Notes under the pieces: model-generated
What the model was told of the DNA's origin: nothing
Database searches by the model: none
What the model saw: only the letters and a program-made list of their open reading frames with translations
Assembly (NCBI GenBank): GCA_011009095.1
Contig: VTPC01090620.1
Location: forward strand, 321,170 to 385,169
DNA from: Ignelater luminosus
Lineage: Eukaryota > Arthropoda > Insecta > Coleoptera > Elateridae
DNA: 64,000 nucleotides
Direction: 5' to 3'
Part shown: one piece after another, positions 1 to 10,963 of the stretch
How positions within the stretch are numbered: position 1 is the stretch's first letter
Layout: every line of letters starts with the position of its first letter
Made by a program: the position numbers and the translations under genes

Positions 1-1123
1 TAAATATCAAAGTAAAATGAATCTAACATTATTAATAAAAAAATTTCTGGTATCCATATTGTATCCATAGCTCTTTAGGTACATCTGAAACAAATAAAAA
101 CAAAACAATAAGCAAAAGAAATTAGTTAATAACAAAAAGTAAATAAATGTTTATATTTTTGCAAGAGATCTTTATCATAACTTCTTTTATAGCTACTCCC
201 ACTTTTTCCCATTTATGAATCTTAGACTTCCAGGTTCAGAAACTCTGATTTATCCAATGCTGGGATTTCTTTTCTTTTACAATAAAAGTCTAATTGTGAC
301 AGATATATTGATAGTTTTCATTATTATAAATATCATCATAGTGATAGTAATAAACCGACGACATCAGCTAAATTCTAGAGTCAGTTTGAAAGATAAAGAA
401 GCAAAAAAAAGCTATAATGATGAAATAAAGCATAATGCACTTGAAATGCACCCGATTAGACTTGACTGGTGGCCTTGGTTTTGAGTAAAAAGATTTCTTT
501 GCCCTATAGAACATCGATACTAAATTGCAGAATGATAGACAATAATAAACAACGAAAGCCGCAAATATTATGGAAACAAAGTTCATAATGATTAGACTTA
601 TTACGATTTAGTAACTGTTTGAGTTTGTTTATCTAAGTATTATCATCTCTAAAATGTCAAATAAACAATTACGTGAATTAATGAACAGTAGATCTAATCA
701 AAATCAATACTAGATGAGAGAAGTATTAAAACAATTATTAGTTTAGAGAAATAAAATGATATAAATTAAATTAGAGAAAATACATCAACTAACTTGAATA
801 TCTCAATGAAAATAAGGAGAAAATAAATTCAAAAGATATATTTTATTAAATTATCCCTCAAGATCTGATAAACTTTTTCCGTTAAAAGTCAAAAGCTACA
901 CTAACCTGGCACAATTCTACTCTTTTCCAAATTTTAGTGAAGATCCTTTCTAATGACCACGTAATCTACTTATTGATACATTCTCGTCGGACTTCCTGCA
1001 TTGAAAACCTCATTCGTTTTCATACAAAGTCTCACATTAAGTTAAATAATACAAAACAATATCTAAAAGTACTCACCACATTATCACTATCTCACTATCA
1101 ATATTTTTGTCGTATGAATGACT
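1..1123. other. AT-rich stretch without a supported gene
   Basis: Two overlapping short open frames occur here on opposite strands (215-484 plus, 368-586 minus). Both are low-complexity and hydrophobic, neither shows a family motif, and I do not call either. Nothing else is recognisable. Confidence 0.5.
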
Positions 1124-1456
1124 TTACAATTTACTTCGAAATTTGGGTTTTGAAGGATCTTTTTGTTTTTTAATTGACTCTTTGCCGGTCGGTTCTATCA
1201 GTTTGTTTTTATAATTTTTATCATTGAAAAGCGGAACAGGTTGACCAGTGTCTGTTCGCGTAAAATCATCCTTAAGCTGTACAGTTAAAGCTGGCAAACA
1301 GTGATGTCCCGAAGCACCATCACCAAGATCGAGGCAATCATCTTCCAGTAGTTCTCGAAGCTTCGCTGCTCGTTCTTGTATTTCTTTCAACTCATCTAAA
1401 GTTTCTATTCTCAAATTAATTTTGCAAAATGTAGGCGTTTCTTTAGATTCGGTCAT
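1124..1456 (-). CDS. small charged protein, divergent member of the LKD-x-D-x-x-G-N family
   Basis: Predicted 110-residue protein starting at ATG 1456. Its function is not recognised. There is no signal peptide or membrane segment. Residues about 13-40 form a charged, leucine-spaced stretch likely to be a helix or coiled coil, followed by an acidic D/G patch. The segment LKDDFTRTDTGQPVPLF lines up with the C-terminal motif of the four other small minus-strand genes at 4.5, 10.7, 18.3 and 30.6 kb, but here it is followed by a lysine-rich tail of about 30 residues. A good TATA box and initiator lie upstream, which supports this start. It is the most divergent member, so family membership is probable rather than certain. 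Confidence 0.62.
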   Translation of the reverse strand: MTESKETPTFCKINLRIETLDELKEIQERAAKLRELLEDDCLDLGDGASGHHCLPALTVQLKDDFTRTDTGQPVPLFNDKNYKNKLIEPTGKESIKKQKDPSKPKFRSKL

Positions 1457-1494
1457 TTTGGAAACGTGTTACAATAATACTATTATTATAGCAA

Positions 1495-1531
1495 GACTGG
1501 TAATTGTTTATTCCACCAAGCTTATATATAG
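1495..1531 (-). promoter_or_regulatory. TATA box plus initiator of the 1.1-kb gene
   Basis: Read on the minus strand, CTATATATAAG lies at 1531-1521 and ACCAGTC at about 1500-1494. The spacing from TATA to the initiator A (1498) is about 32 nt, the normal arrangement for an arthropod core promoter. It gives a 5' leader of about 42 nt before ATG 1456. Confidence 0.55.
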
Positions 1532-2094
1532 TTTACTTAGAAAAGATTATTAGTAGATAATGTGTCTTACCTTATAAAATCTTTATCGGATACTTGTCAT
1601 TTATTGTTATCAATAAAATATTAACGATTGCATTAATCATTTATTACAAATTTGTATGTATCTTATGTAGTCAGTTTAAGACAAATGTTCTTTAAATACT
1701 TAAATTCTAAAAAAATCTGATTAATTTTCCATGTTTGCAATGCGTAAGAAAACCAACATAATACCCATCATAATCTTATCAAGTTATATTTAACAAATTA
1801 TATTATCGCTGGAGAAAAGAATCTAACTCTATATATACTGATACTTTCCCATGATATCAGTCATTTTTTTGGGTTGTCCCATAAATCTGTATCGTTCTTA
1901 AGTGCAAACTACCCAGTGCATTATCAGATGGAAAGCAATTTTGCGCCTAACCCCCTTGGTTTCTGAGCAATTGCTTGTTATATGACTAATAAGTTCACTG
2001 TTTTTCAATAATACGTAATAAAACTATCTTAGTTCCATCAAATACCTAGCATCGCCCTGGTCTTTAGCGTTATTTGGCAATGAAATAGGAAAGC

Positions 2095-3050
2095 TAAATA
2101 CGAACACGGGTCTGGCTACGTCATGTCACTAAATAAGGTTGGATTTTACCCTTCATCAACCTTCTCAAAAGGTTAATTACAAACACGGATCGGGCTGCAC
2201 CCTCCGATGGGTCACCTGCGGTATCATAATATCGGGCTTTGCCTTCCATCAACCTTCGAAGGGGCCTAAGGATCTCAGAAACCACATATAGTCAGGTTTT
2301 GCCCTCCACTGATTTTCTTAAGAAAGTTGAAGATGCACATGGCTCGTGCTACACCATCCAAAAGACCATGTACGATAGCCCAAGGTTGGTCTACCCCTTC
2401 CATTAATATTTTCAAAAAAGCTAATTACAAATACAGATATGCTTTTGACGGATCACCTGTGGGAGCACAATTTCGTAGTTCGTCTTTCATTAAGCTTCTT
2501 AAGAAAGTTAAATATAAAAATGGGTCGGTTTTCGTCCTCCATCTACCTTCGAAGAAAGCGAATTACAAATACGGATAGGGCTACACCCTCCGACGGGCCA
2601 CCTGCGGTAGCTTAATGTTGGGGTTTGCCCTCCATTAATCTTTTAAGAGAGTTAAATGTACCAGAGGCCACCTACAAAGGTCCAAGATCATGTTTTGTCC
2701 TCCACTGGCCTTCTTAAAAAAGTTAAATATGAACATGGATCAGGCTACGCCATCCAAATGTCCACCTGCGATAGCCTGAGATTGACCTTCACCGTCCATC
2801 AACCTTCCTAAAAACCTAATTACAAACACGGACTAGGCGATACCCTACGACGGTTCACCTAAAGCAGTCTAGGGTTAGGCCTTGTCTTCCATCAATCTTC
2901 TAAGACGCTGCACTTTGCCCCCCATTGACCTTCTTAGAAAAGATGCACACGACCACGAGTCGAGCTACGCCATTCAACGAGTCACCTACAATGCTTTGCC
3001 CTTCATCACCTTTTTCGAAACGCTAAATTTACTACAAGCTACCTAAATTT
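2095..3050. repeat. decayed tandem satellite
   Basis: A block of about 950 bp is built from diverged copies of one unit. The recognisable core AATTACAAACACGGATCGGG, followed by an ACCCTCCGAYGGGYCACCTG-like segment, recurs near 2174, 2423, 2561 and 2818. Sister copies with ATGCACATGG or ATGAACATGGATCAGG recur near 2330, 2710 and 2940. Each copy is joined to a TTGCCCTCCAT-type segment (for example near 2300, 2620, 2695). Spacing is irregular, roughly 90-140 bp per half unit. The block is more GC-rich than its surroundings. The open frame at 2327-2578 is a by-product of the repeat. Confidence 0.7.
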
Positions 3051-4521
3051 AAAATTTTGATGGACCATCACACTATTTTGCTTCAAAAGGTGGAGTCTCT
3101 TTTACGGTAATTAGATTTCTAGTAAAGGAAAACGAAAAGTCATACATAGAGTGATTGAAGAGGAATAGTAAATATGCCGGTAGGTATAGAATTTTCCACT
3201 GAATCTCTCCGTGTGGCATTAAACCTACTTGTTTCTCGAATGGATATACCATGTGCCTGTCAGAACCAATAGTATAAGAATAACTGCAGTAAGAATAGAT
3301 TGTAGTGAAGCTTAAGAATTAAATAACAACACATAATAAATTGGATTTTTTGATTCGCATCACAATTCCTTTAGAATAAGAGACGCGCCTTAAAATTTCT
3401 TTCTTGTTAAAGAATTTATCTCACGTATGACAATTACACAACATGAATATATTCATTTACCTGCTGAAACTACTACTAATAATTTTTTTAATGTGATTTA
3501 TGTGGCACACCTTTATCTACTCCACTTCACTTAAGAACTAGCAAGTGGAAGTTAGAAAGAGTTAGTGAACCCGATCTAAACGCAACTTTATTGAGTTCTG
3601 TGGTTTGCCTTTGATTTGATATTAAGTGACAGTAATTGTCACTTAAAACATTCTAAATACCTTTATAGCTTTAATAGTTTGAGTAAAATAAACACAAAGT
3701 TTTCATACAAAATGCTTTATTCGTAGTTAAATGTCAACAAACGTCAACATCAAGGAAAAACAAAATCAATTCTAAACAACAATCGATAACTTTACACATC
3801 CCTCGTGAGTTTTTTTCTTGTGCTAGGCAGCTTTAATGATGCGTACTGTTAGTAATTAATAAAATATTGAAAATCTCTTAGATGCTTTCCTTATGTTCCG
3901 TCTTCCGCGGGATATGCGGTATACGGATGTTAAGAATTATTCCCAAAAAGTTGCCAAAGGAATGACTAATTAAAATTAAATTATTTCTAGAGTGAAATCT
4001 CCCCGTAATTGCACTTAAAATTAAATTAGTCTCATGTTCCAATGTAGCACCTGTCCGGACTTTTGTTTACAACTTGTTCAATAATGTTAAAGTCTTACTA
4101 AAACCTTTTTCTCATCTTTTTGGTTTGATCTTTTTTTGTTATATTTATCTACTCGTTCAGATTGCTGCTTCTTTCGAACTGATCGAGCGAGATTACCGGT
4201 GAGGAGACATATAAATCGGAGTTTCTCTTGGTTTGAAATCTGGCCCTTTTTTTATTGTAATTCTAATGATCTTTCTCTATTATCTTATTGATTATTGACG
4301 CATAGAAACATAATTTAAAAAATAATTTACAAATTATTTAACTACAAACTGGTAGGAGACTGTTTATCAGTCTTTAGTGTTGTTATCTTATTATCTCTCT
4401 TCAAATAAACGCTATAAGGCATAAATCAATATTTAAGGTTTTTAAAATTAAACACAATAATTATTGCATTACATGTTTACTAATATTTTTGACTACATTC
4501 CCATAAACATTCTTAATTTTA
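3051..4521. other. intergenic, nothing recognised
   Basis: AT-rich sequence between the satellite and the 4.5-kb gene. I see no coding frame, inverted repeat or family motif here. Confidence 0.5.
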
Positions 4522-4839
4522 TTAATCAAAAATACGACTTTCATCAACCATATTTCCTTCTTCATCTAAATAGCCGTCCTTAATTGGAACTCTTATTACG
4601 TTTCGTTTTGATCGAGATTTAACTGTTGATGTTTCATTATACTCTGCTCGGTTGTCCTCGATTTCAGATAACAAAGTGACTTGTTGCTCTTGCTGATGTG
4701 TCTGATTGTCGACATCTTCATTATTTTTTAGTAACACTTTTTGATCACTTTTGTTTTCCATTTTCTTTTCTTGATTGGATGTACTTGCAGAATTTATTGA
4801 TAATTTTTCTTCGCTTTCACCTATGGTAGCATCAGCCAT
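4522..4839 (-). CDS. small charged protein with C-terminal VPIKDGY motif
   Basis: A 105-residue frame from ATG 4839, rich in S, Q, E, N and K and without signal peptide or membrane segment, so probably intracellular and largely disordered. A basic patch (KSRSKRNVIRV) leads into the C-terminal motif VPIKDGYLDEEGNM and the end RIFD. This matches the 10.7-, 18.3- and 30.6-kb genes, with a 3-residue insertion near the end. Function is unknown. The start is uncertain: a TATA box lies only 21 nt upstream of ATG 4839, so transcription may begin inside the frame. The next Met (ATG at 4761, residue 27) would then start a 79-residue protein closer in size to its paralogues. Confidence 0.68.
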   Translation of the reverse strand: MADATIGESEEKLSINSASTSNQEKKMENKSDQKVLLKNNEDVDNQTHQQEQQVTLLSEIEDNRAEYNETSTVKSRSKRNVIRVPIKDGYLDEEGNMVDESRIFD

Positions 4840-4852
4840 GTTGCAAATGCTG

Positions 4853-4860
4853 TTTATATA
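4853..4860 (-). promoter_or_regulatory. candidate TATA box of the 4.5-kb gene
   Basis: TATATAAA on the minus strand at 4860-4853. A start about 30 nt downstream would fall near 4829, within the annotated frame, so either the true start codon is the internal Met at 4761 or another promoter is used. Confidence 0.4.
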
Positions 4861-4861
4861 C

Positions 4862-5584
4862 CGTCACTAACTAACTAAAACTATTCTAACACGCATGGGA
4901 GAACTGGTATGATCTTATCTTAATTAGGAGGGACTTATTGATTTGTATAGTGTTTACACAATTTAAACTTGATAATAGAAATGTTGGAAAAAGTAAAACT
5001 GAATATCAACGGCAATTGGATAGAAATTCGGACGTAGATAAAATAAAAATTCCTCTTAGTCACTTCCATCTTTTGCGACAGGGTCTACATATTATGGGTA
5101 TTACAAATACCGGATGTAACAGAACTAATCATTCAGTTCAGTTTGTTTAATTTTAGAAATATCAAAATCGGTCTTTGTGTACAAAGTCATAGTCACGCAT
5201 ATCTATGTTTTATTCGACTTGGAAATACAATGGTAAACAAAAGTAGAGATCCATATCTTCATTAATATTACGACTATTAAAACAAGTACTTAGGAATTTT
5301 CATACGTGCCAAATCGAGTACAAGTATCGATTACAATCCTAGTTCCTTTCAGTTTAATCAAAAATGTTTCAAATTTTACAATTTTAAATGGAACACTTTG
5401 TATATTTTTACATTATTAGATAGAAGTGTAGTAGAGGGTCAAATTTACAGTTCTGTAATGCCATGTTTGGTGTACCTGCTTTCGTTTGATATTAAAATAT
5501 TACATAGGGAATCAAAGCAGACGCTTCAAACTCGGCACTGCTAAACTTGAAATTCAGCCGTCTATCCGAAAATGCAATACTATA
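4862..5584. other. intergenic, nothing recognised
   Basis: AT-rich sequence. The short frame at 4938-5150 begins with TTG and has no recognisable content. Confidence 0.45.
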
Positions 5585-6067
5585 CAGTGTGTCCACATTT
5601 CGATGCTCACCATTGGTATCTCGGTTATTAGAAGACATAGAACAACGATTAAATAGGAGATGTTATGTAGAATTTAATACTCGCAACAAATCTCATTTCA
5701 AATTCATTCTAACAAACTAACAATCCAATATGGCTGCCTATCAAAAACAAAAGAGCGCTAATAACTTGAAAACAAATGACAATCGGGGGTTTCTGTTGGC
5801 ACCAAAACATTTGTCTTAAAAAACTGTCTCAACGTTATAAAACTTTAGAAGCGGTCACATTAGGTGTTATCGAATTGTTGAGAAAAATTGAAATCGGCAA
5901 ATTTTGATTTTTTTCAAAATATTTTAAAATTTAAAAAAGTTAGGGTAAATCTGAAATGAGATTTGTTGCGAGTATTGAATTCTACATGACATCCCCCCAT
6001 TAACCGTTGTTCTGGGTCTTCTAATAGCCGAGATACGAATGATGACCATCGAAAGGTGGACACACCG
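5585..6067. mobile_element. 483-bp fold-back MITE, TA target site
   Basis: Two arms of about 130 bp (about 5585-5715 and 5940-6067) are inverted copies of each other. The outer ends read CAGTGTGTCCAC on the left and GTGGACACACCG on the right, each bounded by TA (5583-5584 and 6068-6069). No coding sequence lies between the arms. Terminal CAGTG-type ends with TA duplication fit a non-autonomous Tc1/mariner-type element. Confidence 0.75.
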
Positions 6068-7002
6068 TATAGGGTATCAATTCACAATGATCTAGAGGCC
6101 AATTGGTAAAATATTTCATTAAAGAAAACTTCAACACCCTGTATTTCGAGAGTTATGCATTTGTTGGCATATGTTCATTTGAAACCTTTTGCTTATTTTT
6201 GAATGTTGCATATCAGCTGGTTATTTTTGCGATACTTATTTTGGGATACCCTGTATTTCAAACACTATATTTACTACAGTCACGATCACCGTTTGCCTGA
6301 GATCAAAGTATTCCATGTACTATCCATATTCGAGATTACTGAACGACATGACAAAATAATTAAAACAAAGACGAAATGGTGGAGAATTGAATATTAAAGA
6401 AATAGAATGAACGTTACACAGTCAAAGATAACAATGAAGATACAATATCTAATAAAACTACACAAAACATTAGTTTGGATGCTACTCCCCAAAACTGCTC
6501 TAAAAACTAACAAACTCATTTGGTTAGAGAAAAATGTAAACACGACTTCCATTAAACTCTAAAATTCTAATTTTGCACTAGATGGGCCTGCTATTGTATC
6601 ATAACAAAGTAATTTTAATTTGTATCTTTTCAATTAGATAATAGCCATTAACTGTTTGTATTCACAAAGTCTGCTTTTATCGACAAGAGCGAAGACGTAC
6701 TGGTAAAGTACTTCCACCATTCCTATACCTGCCACTAAAACGTTCCGCCACCCTAACTGGAACTGGTCATTCCCATCGCCGCGCCAAAAGCTCCCCCACT
6801 ATGCTCCAGACGCACAGTGGTCGGAAATGACGGAAAGCCGGTCAAAACTAAATAACTCTCAGAATGATTGCTTAAATATTTTGTACATAAGGTGTTATTA
6901 GCGTCTCTGCTATCCAAAATGGTGTAAAAAATGGAAATTATTTTATTTAGTTATTTTCTTATCAACGAAATTTAAAAATTTCGTATCTGAATTCCTACAT
7001 TC
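6068..7002. other. intergenic with short repeat scraps
   Basis: ACCCTGTAT words near 6135 and 6250 resemble MITE ends but I could not pair them into an element. A GC-richer patch lies at about 6700-6840. No gene is supported. Confidence 0.4.
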
Positions 7003-7320
7003 CGTCTGTCTGTTGGTCTGTTGTCATGTTGCCGTAACTTTACAGGACATGAAATCAATTTAGAATTTTCTCCTGATTACAGATACATAATCAGTATTTC
7101 GATATCTCGAATAGTTTTCGAGATAATAGAGATCGAAGATGGCGATTTTTTGGCATAGTCTGTCTGTTGGTCTGTTGTCATGTTGCCGTAACTTTACAGG
7201 AGGCGTTACATATGAGATCAACTCAGAATCGTCTCCTAATTACAGATACATAATCGGTATTTCGATATCTCAAATACTTTTCGAGATAATCGAGATTAAA
7301 AATGGCGATTTGGCGATATA
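7003..7320. repeat. two-copy tandem repeat, period about 155 bp
   Basis: The sequence from GTCTGTCTGTTGGTCTGTTG near 7005 is repeated near 7158. Both copies continue through CATGTTGCCGTAACTTTACAGG, then a CTCCT(G/A)ATTACAGATACATAATC segment and a TTTCGATATCTC segment, to GGCGAT. The two copies differ by scattered substitutions and a small insertion. The 7139-7321 open frame is a by-product. Confidence 0.7.
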
Positions 7321-7360
7321 GTGATGTTGTATATAATATAGACTTAGTTTTTAACAAGGA

Positions 7361-8806
7361 GCATGCACGAGGTATACTTCACCAATTTTCTTGAAACTTG
7401 GTATACAGTGTCCGCCAAAAAGTCTGCACCATATAGGAAAAATCTTTATTGAATGACTTATTGGAAAATCTTTTTTGGCATCAGGTTTTGTTTGCTCCAG
7501 AATCAAAAATGACCTAATCAAAAGTAATGTGGTCTCCATTACCTGTCAAATTTGACATTTAAAAAAAAATGTCCAAAAAATGGACTTATTTGACCAAATT
7601 TTGAAAAAAGTCATGAGAAAAAGGTGTTTTCTTGCAAAGTGTCAAAAGCCTACCGCGATTATCTTATTTTGTCCTTGATTTCGCTTTTCCTTATTTGTGT
7701 GGACATATTGTTAACAAAAGTTTTTGTAAATGTTTATTTGGAAAATGCGACAAGATATGCAATGCACGCTCTGATTACAAATCGGATTTATGTGTTTATC
7801 TGTATGAATAAAATGAACTCTGCACCAAGTGTGCTACTTTATCAAAACTCCATTTTCCTTTTTTACATAAAAATAAGGAAAAGAAGATTATTTAGACAGT
7901 AAAGTGAGTATTGTGCAATATGTATCTAATCGATAAGTGTCTTCAATTAGATTGGATCGACTTTTATGGATTAACAAATAAGGAAAAGTGAAATAAAGGG
8001 CAAATTATAAAAATCGTGGTAGGCTTTTGAAAATTTGCATACGGTAGAAAATTGCAAAGGAAACATTTTTTTATGACTTTTTTCAAAATTCAGTCAAATA
8101 AGTCTATTTTTTAAACATTTTTTCTAAAACTGTCAAATTTGACAAGTAATGGCGACCAAATGATTACTTTTGATTAGGTCATTCTTGGTTCTGGAGCAAG
8201 CAAAACCTGATGCCGGAAACAAATTTTTCATAAGTCATTCAATGAAAACTTTTCCTATATGGTGTAGACTTTTTAGCGAACACTGTATAAGTAGTGCGGG
8301 TTAACACATTAGACACGTATTTTTTTTTGTATCGGCTAAGCTTGCATCATATTTTACATTAAAAATAAAAATTCGTCAAAACGCGAAATCTTGAAAACCT
8401 TTTTTCGTCGAACGAATGCGAATTTCAAAAACCAAAATACCCCTTACTCATAAAATTACACAATAAGTAATCTCAAAAAAAACCAGCAACAAGAAATAAA
8501 AAGTATAAAAAAAGGGGTGGTTCTCGAAGGGTGGGAGTTGAGGATAAACATAAAAATAAAATCTGCTTATACCACCAGATAGGGGATAAAAAATGATTAA
8601 ACTTTGCCATTTGAACCATCTCGATATCTACTACCATTCGGGAGTTAGAGGGCTTTAAATAAAATTTATCAGATTTTCGAGGGTGGCTTTCACCCCTTTG
8701 ACGTCGAGCTCAGCCGATGCAAAAAAAACACGTGTCTAATATTTTGACCCCTACTACGTATATACCAAGTTGCAAAAAAATTGGTGAGGTACACCTCGCG
8801 CATGCC
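7361..8806. mobile_element. older fold-back element split by a MITE
   Basis: If the MITE at 7406-8285 is ignored, the left arm (7361-7403 joined to 8288-8343) is an inverted copy of the right arm (about 8706-8804). Both carry GCATGC-CGAGG at the outer edge, then a CACCAATTT segment, AACTTGGTAT, TTAGACACGT and ATCGGCT-AGCT. The arms are about 100 bp, and the original element was about 570 bp. It has no coding sequence. Confidence 0.65.
7406..8285. mobile_element. 880-bp fold-back MITE nested in an older element
   Basis: Arms of about 250-275 bp (7406 to about 7660 and about 8010-8285) are inverted copies. The ends read CAGTGTCCGCCAAAAAGTCT on the left and the complement of CAGTGTTCGCTAAAAAGTCT on the right, each flanked by TA (7404-7405 and 8286-8287). 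The ends resemble those of the MITEs at 5.6, 27.5 and 52.9 kb. The frame at 7624-7902 lies inside the element and has no family motif. Confidence 0.8.
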
Positions 8807-9230
8807 TCCACTGTTTATCACCAGTGGACTGATCAGTGTTCTATGTGGTATGGATAAACGAGAGTCTTGGTTAGCGCTTCATATCTATGATCTTCCATTT
8901 ATCATTTGTCACCACCACTCGAGCCAGACTGTCTTCCCGTCCGGAGGATGCAGGATTTCCGGTCTGCAAGCTGCCTCACCACCGGGAACGGAGCCAGCTT
9001 GGTTGAAGGATGATATCATAGAGCGTTTACTATCACTATTACGGTCGACGGCTGTTTTTGTGTTATCTGTTTGGTGTGGTATTTCCATTACCGGCGTCAT
9101 CGCCATTCTTCACTATCCACCATCAGGTCTGCTACGCCTTGCGCTTGGCCATTCTAGTTCAGCATTTCACTACTTGATGACTAGAGAAGAGATTAACTCC
9201 TAAACAGTCTGCCACCTTTGGCGGTATTCT
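8807..9230. other. GC-richer block, possibly the 5' part of a retroelement
   Basis: Composition is clearly less AT-rich than the flanks, and both strands are open for 65-140 codons, but no start codon, motif or domain is recognised. It sits just left of LINE-like coding scraps, so it may be the leader of that relic. Confidence 0.3.
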
Positions 9231-9439
9231 AGCTTTTGTTTACTTGCTTGCTTGCTTGTTTGCATTCAGGCACAGACCAACGGACATTGCATTTGAAAGC
9301 TATAAGGATGAAATGATAATGCTGGGAACAAGAAAATTTAATTATGATGTCAACTGCTAAAATTACCAAAAGTCTTGAACAGTGATTATAAATTTGACAA
9401 AAGGAAGTGTGAAGCACGACAACAAAGCTTATTAGACAT

Positions 9440-9635
9440 CATCTGAAAAGGAAGTATGGATGTAACGGCAATGAGAGATGTTACAGTAATCGAAGAGGAT
9501 ATTAAAGTGGTGCTAAGAAAAAGCTTGAGCTGAAAGTCTGCAGGCTTTGAATGACGGTACCCAAGATTGCAGATAGAAAAGATAAAATCATCCAGGACCC
9601 AAGATTAATACCCAAGTTTCTAACACTATAAAAGC

Positions 9636-9636
<1 letters not shown>
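9440..9636 (+). pseudogene. non-LTR retrotransposon scrap (start of reverse transcriptase)
   Basis: Translation gives an acidic run ending in EEDIKVVLRKSLS, then K-S-A-G-F, which resembles the W-K-S-P-G-P-D-G segment opening the reverse transcriptase domain of many insect LINEs. It is broken by stops and a frame change and ends in a TAA repeat, as expected of a LINE tail. It is short and decayed, so the clade cannot be named. Confidence 0.4.
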
Positions 9637-9679
<43 letters not shown>

Positions 9680-9680
9680 T
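9637..9680. repeat. TAA microsatellite
   Basis: About 14 copies of the trinucleotide TAA/AAT in a row. It follows the LINE-like scrap and may be its 3' tail. Confidence 0.9.
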
Positions 9681-10747
9681 GCCTTTATTTAGCAAGGAAA
9701 TCTTGATTCCCAAAGATCGAAAAAACTAAACCAAAGCGATTTTCGTCATTGTATGAAGAGAAGGATTGGACTAGTCGTAAGCTAAGAGGCTTAAGTCACC
9801 AAACTCTCTACCGATTTAAAATGAACATAGGGTGCGTTCATAACAAAATACTTTTGGCCACAAAATAAGACTTTTGTCATAAGTAGTAAATTAATAACTG
9901 AAATATTTTTTAGAGTACAATTAGGGTCAAAAGGCGTCAAATGATATACCGGGTGTCTCGTTTATTCAAAACCTATTAACAATATCAAAATGAAATTCAG
10001 GAACCTTTCATATTCAATCTTTGAAATTACAAAACAAAATTTAAAACATTTGCTCGGAATCCAGAATTTAACATTCTATTGTTAAATGAATCGATATTTT
10101 TCTATTGTTTCATTCAAGGACACACGCAGTTATGAACGAACAAATATTGCATATTATATAAAATACAGCAAAATGTTAAGTATCTATTTTTTGTTTGATC
10201 CTTACTACGTAATTAGACTGAATACCTATATTTAGAGTCGAATAGATTTTGATACATGGCTATATAATTTTGGATTTCATGGTATGTGATATATTTTGTC
10301 ATGTAATATTGTTTGTCATTTTACTTAATAGTTAGAAAATAAAAATGCCACTGGAAATATTAATATCGTTTTTTATTCTGAAGCCAAAACAATGCAAAAC
10401 ATTCATAAATTACTGTAAAGTTACAATTCTACACCTTGTAGTATTTTTAACTTTACTGTCAACGCTGCACTTGCGACAACATTTTACTTTTGATAACTTT
10501 ATTTGTGTGCCCAAAAGATATATGTTTTTACTTCAGAAAATAAATTTCCTTGCAGTTTATTCAATTACGAAATAGCTTCCTCCATACTTAGAATAGTTAA
10601 TACGCAGATTCTCTTATAAATAGCTAACATCCGTGAATTTGTGTACGTAAGATTAAGCTAGCACTACATAAGGAAATTTAAAATAAATAAATTCCAATCA
10701 TACATATGTAAATATGCTTAAACACAAATTCCCTACCATTATCAATT
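9681..10747. other. intergenic, nothing recognised
   Basis: AT-rich. The 10345-10575 plus-strand frame of 76 codons has no motif, and I see no promoter, so it is not called. Confidence 0.45.
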
Positions 10748-10963
10748 TTATTCGAAGGCCTGGATGACGTTACCCTCTAGATCACGACAGCAATCATCGG
10801 GTAGAGGAACGTTGATAACGTTACGTTTGCATCTGGATTTAGGCACTGATTTTTGCTCGCAAACTTCTTCATTAATCGGGTTTTCGGCAAGCTGCGTATT
10901 TTTATCTGATGAAGCCTGCTGGTCGGTTTCGGTTTGATTAGTAGTACTATTATTATCCGACAT
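10748..10963 (-). CDS. small acidic protein with C-terminal VPLPDD motif
   Basis: A 71-residue protein starting at ATG 10963. The N-terminal two-thirds is rich in S, T, N, Q, D and E and is probably disordered. No signal peptide is present. A basic stretch (PKSRCKRNVINV) precedes the C-terminal motif VPLPDDCCRDLEGN and the end AFE. The layout of an acidic N-terminus, a K-R-N-V-I patch, the motif and a terminal F-E/D is the same as in the 4.5-kb gene, and the motif also matches 18.3 and 30.6 kb. Two adjacent cysteines (CC) replace the usual aromatic-acidic pair. Function is unknown. A GTATAAAC box lies about 110-120 nt upstream near 11075. A weak donor (GTAGGG) lies at 10736-10731 after the stop. 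Confidence 0.72.
   Translation of the reverse strand: MSDNNSTTNQTETDQQASSDKNTQLAENPINEEVCEQKSVPKSRCKRNVINVPLPDDCCRDLEGNVIQAFE

Noticed and set aside
215..586. Overlapping hydrophobic frames on both strands (89 and 72 codons, both with ATG)
   Set aside because: Low-complexity, no promoter or motif, and they overlap each other, so at most one could be real.
7624..7902. 92-codon hydrophobic frame
   Set aside because: Lies entirely within the non-coding MITE at 7406-8285.
8781..9203. 140-codon plus-strand frame
   Set aside because: Starts with TTG, begins inside a fold-back arm, and has no domain; both strands are open because the block is GC-richer.
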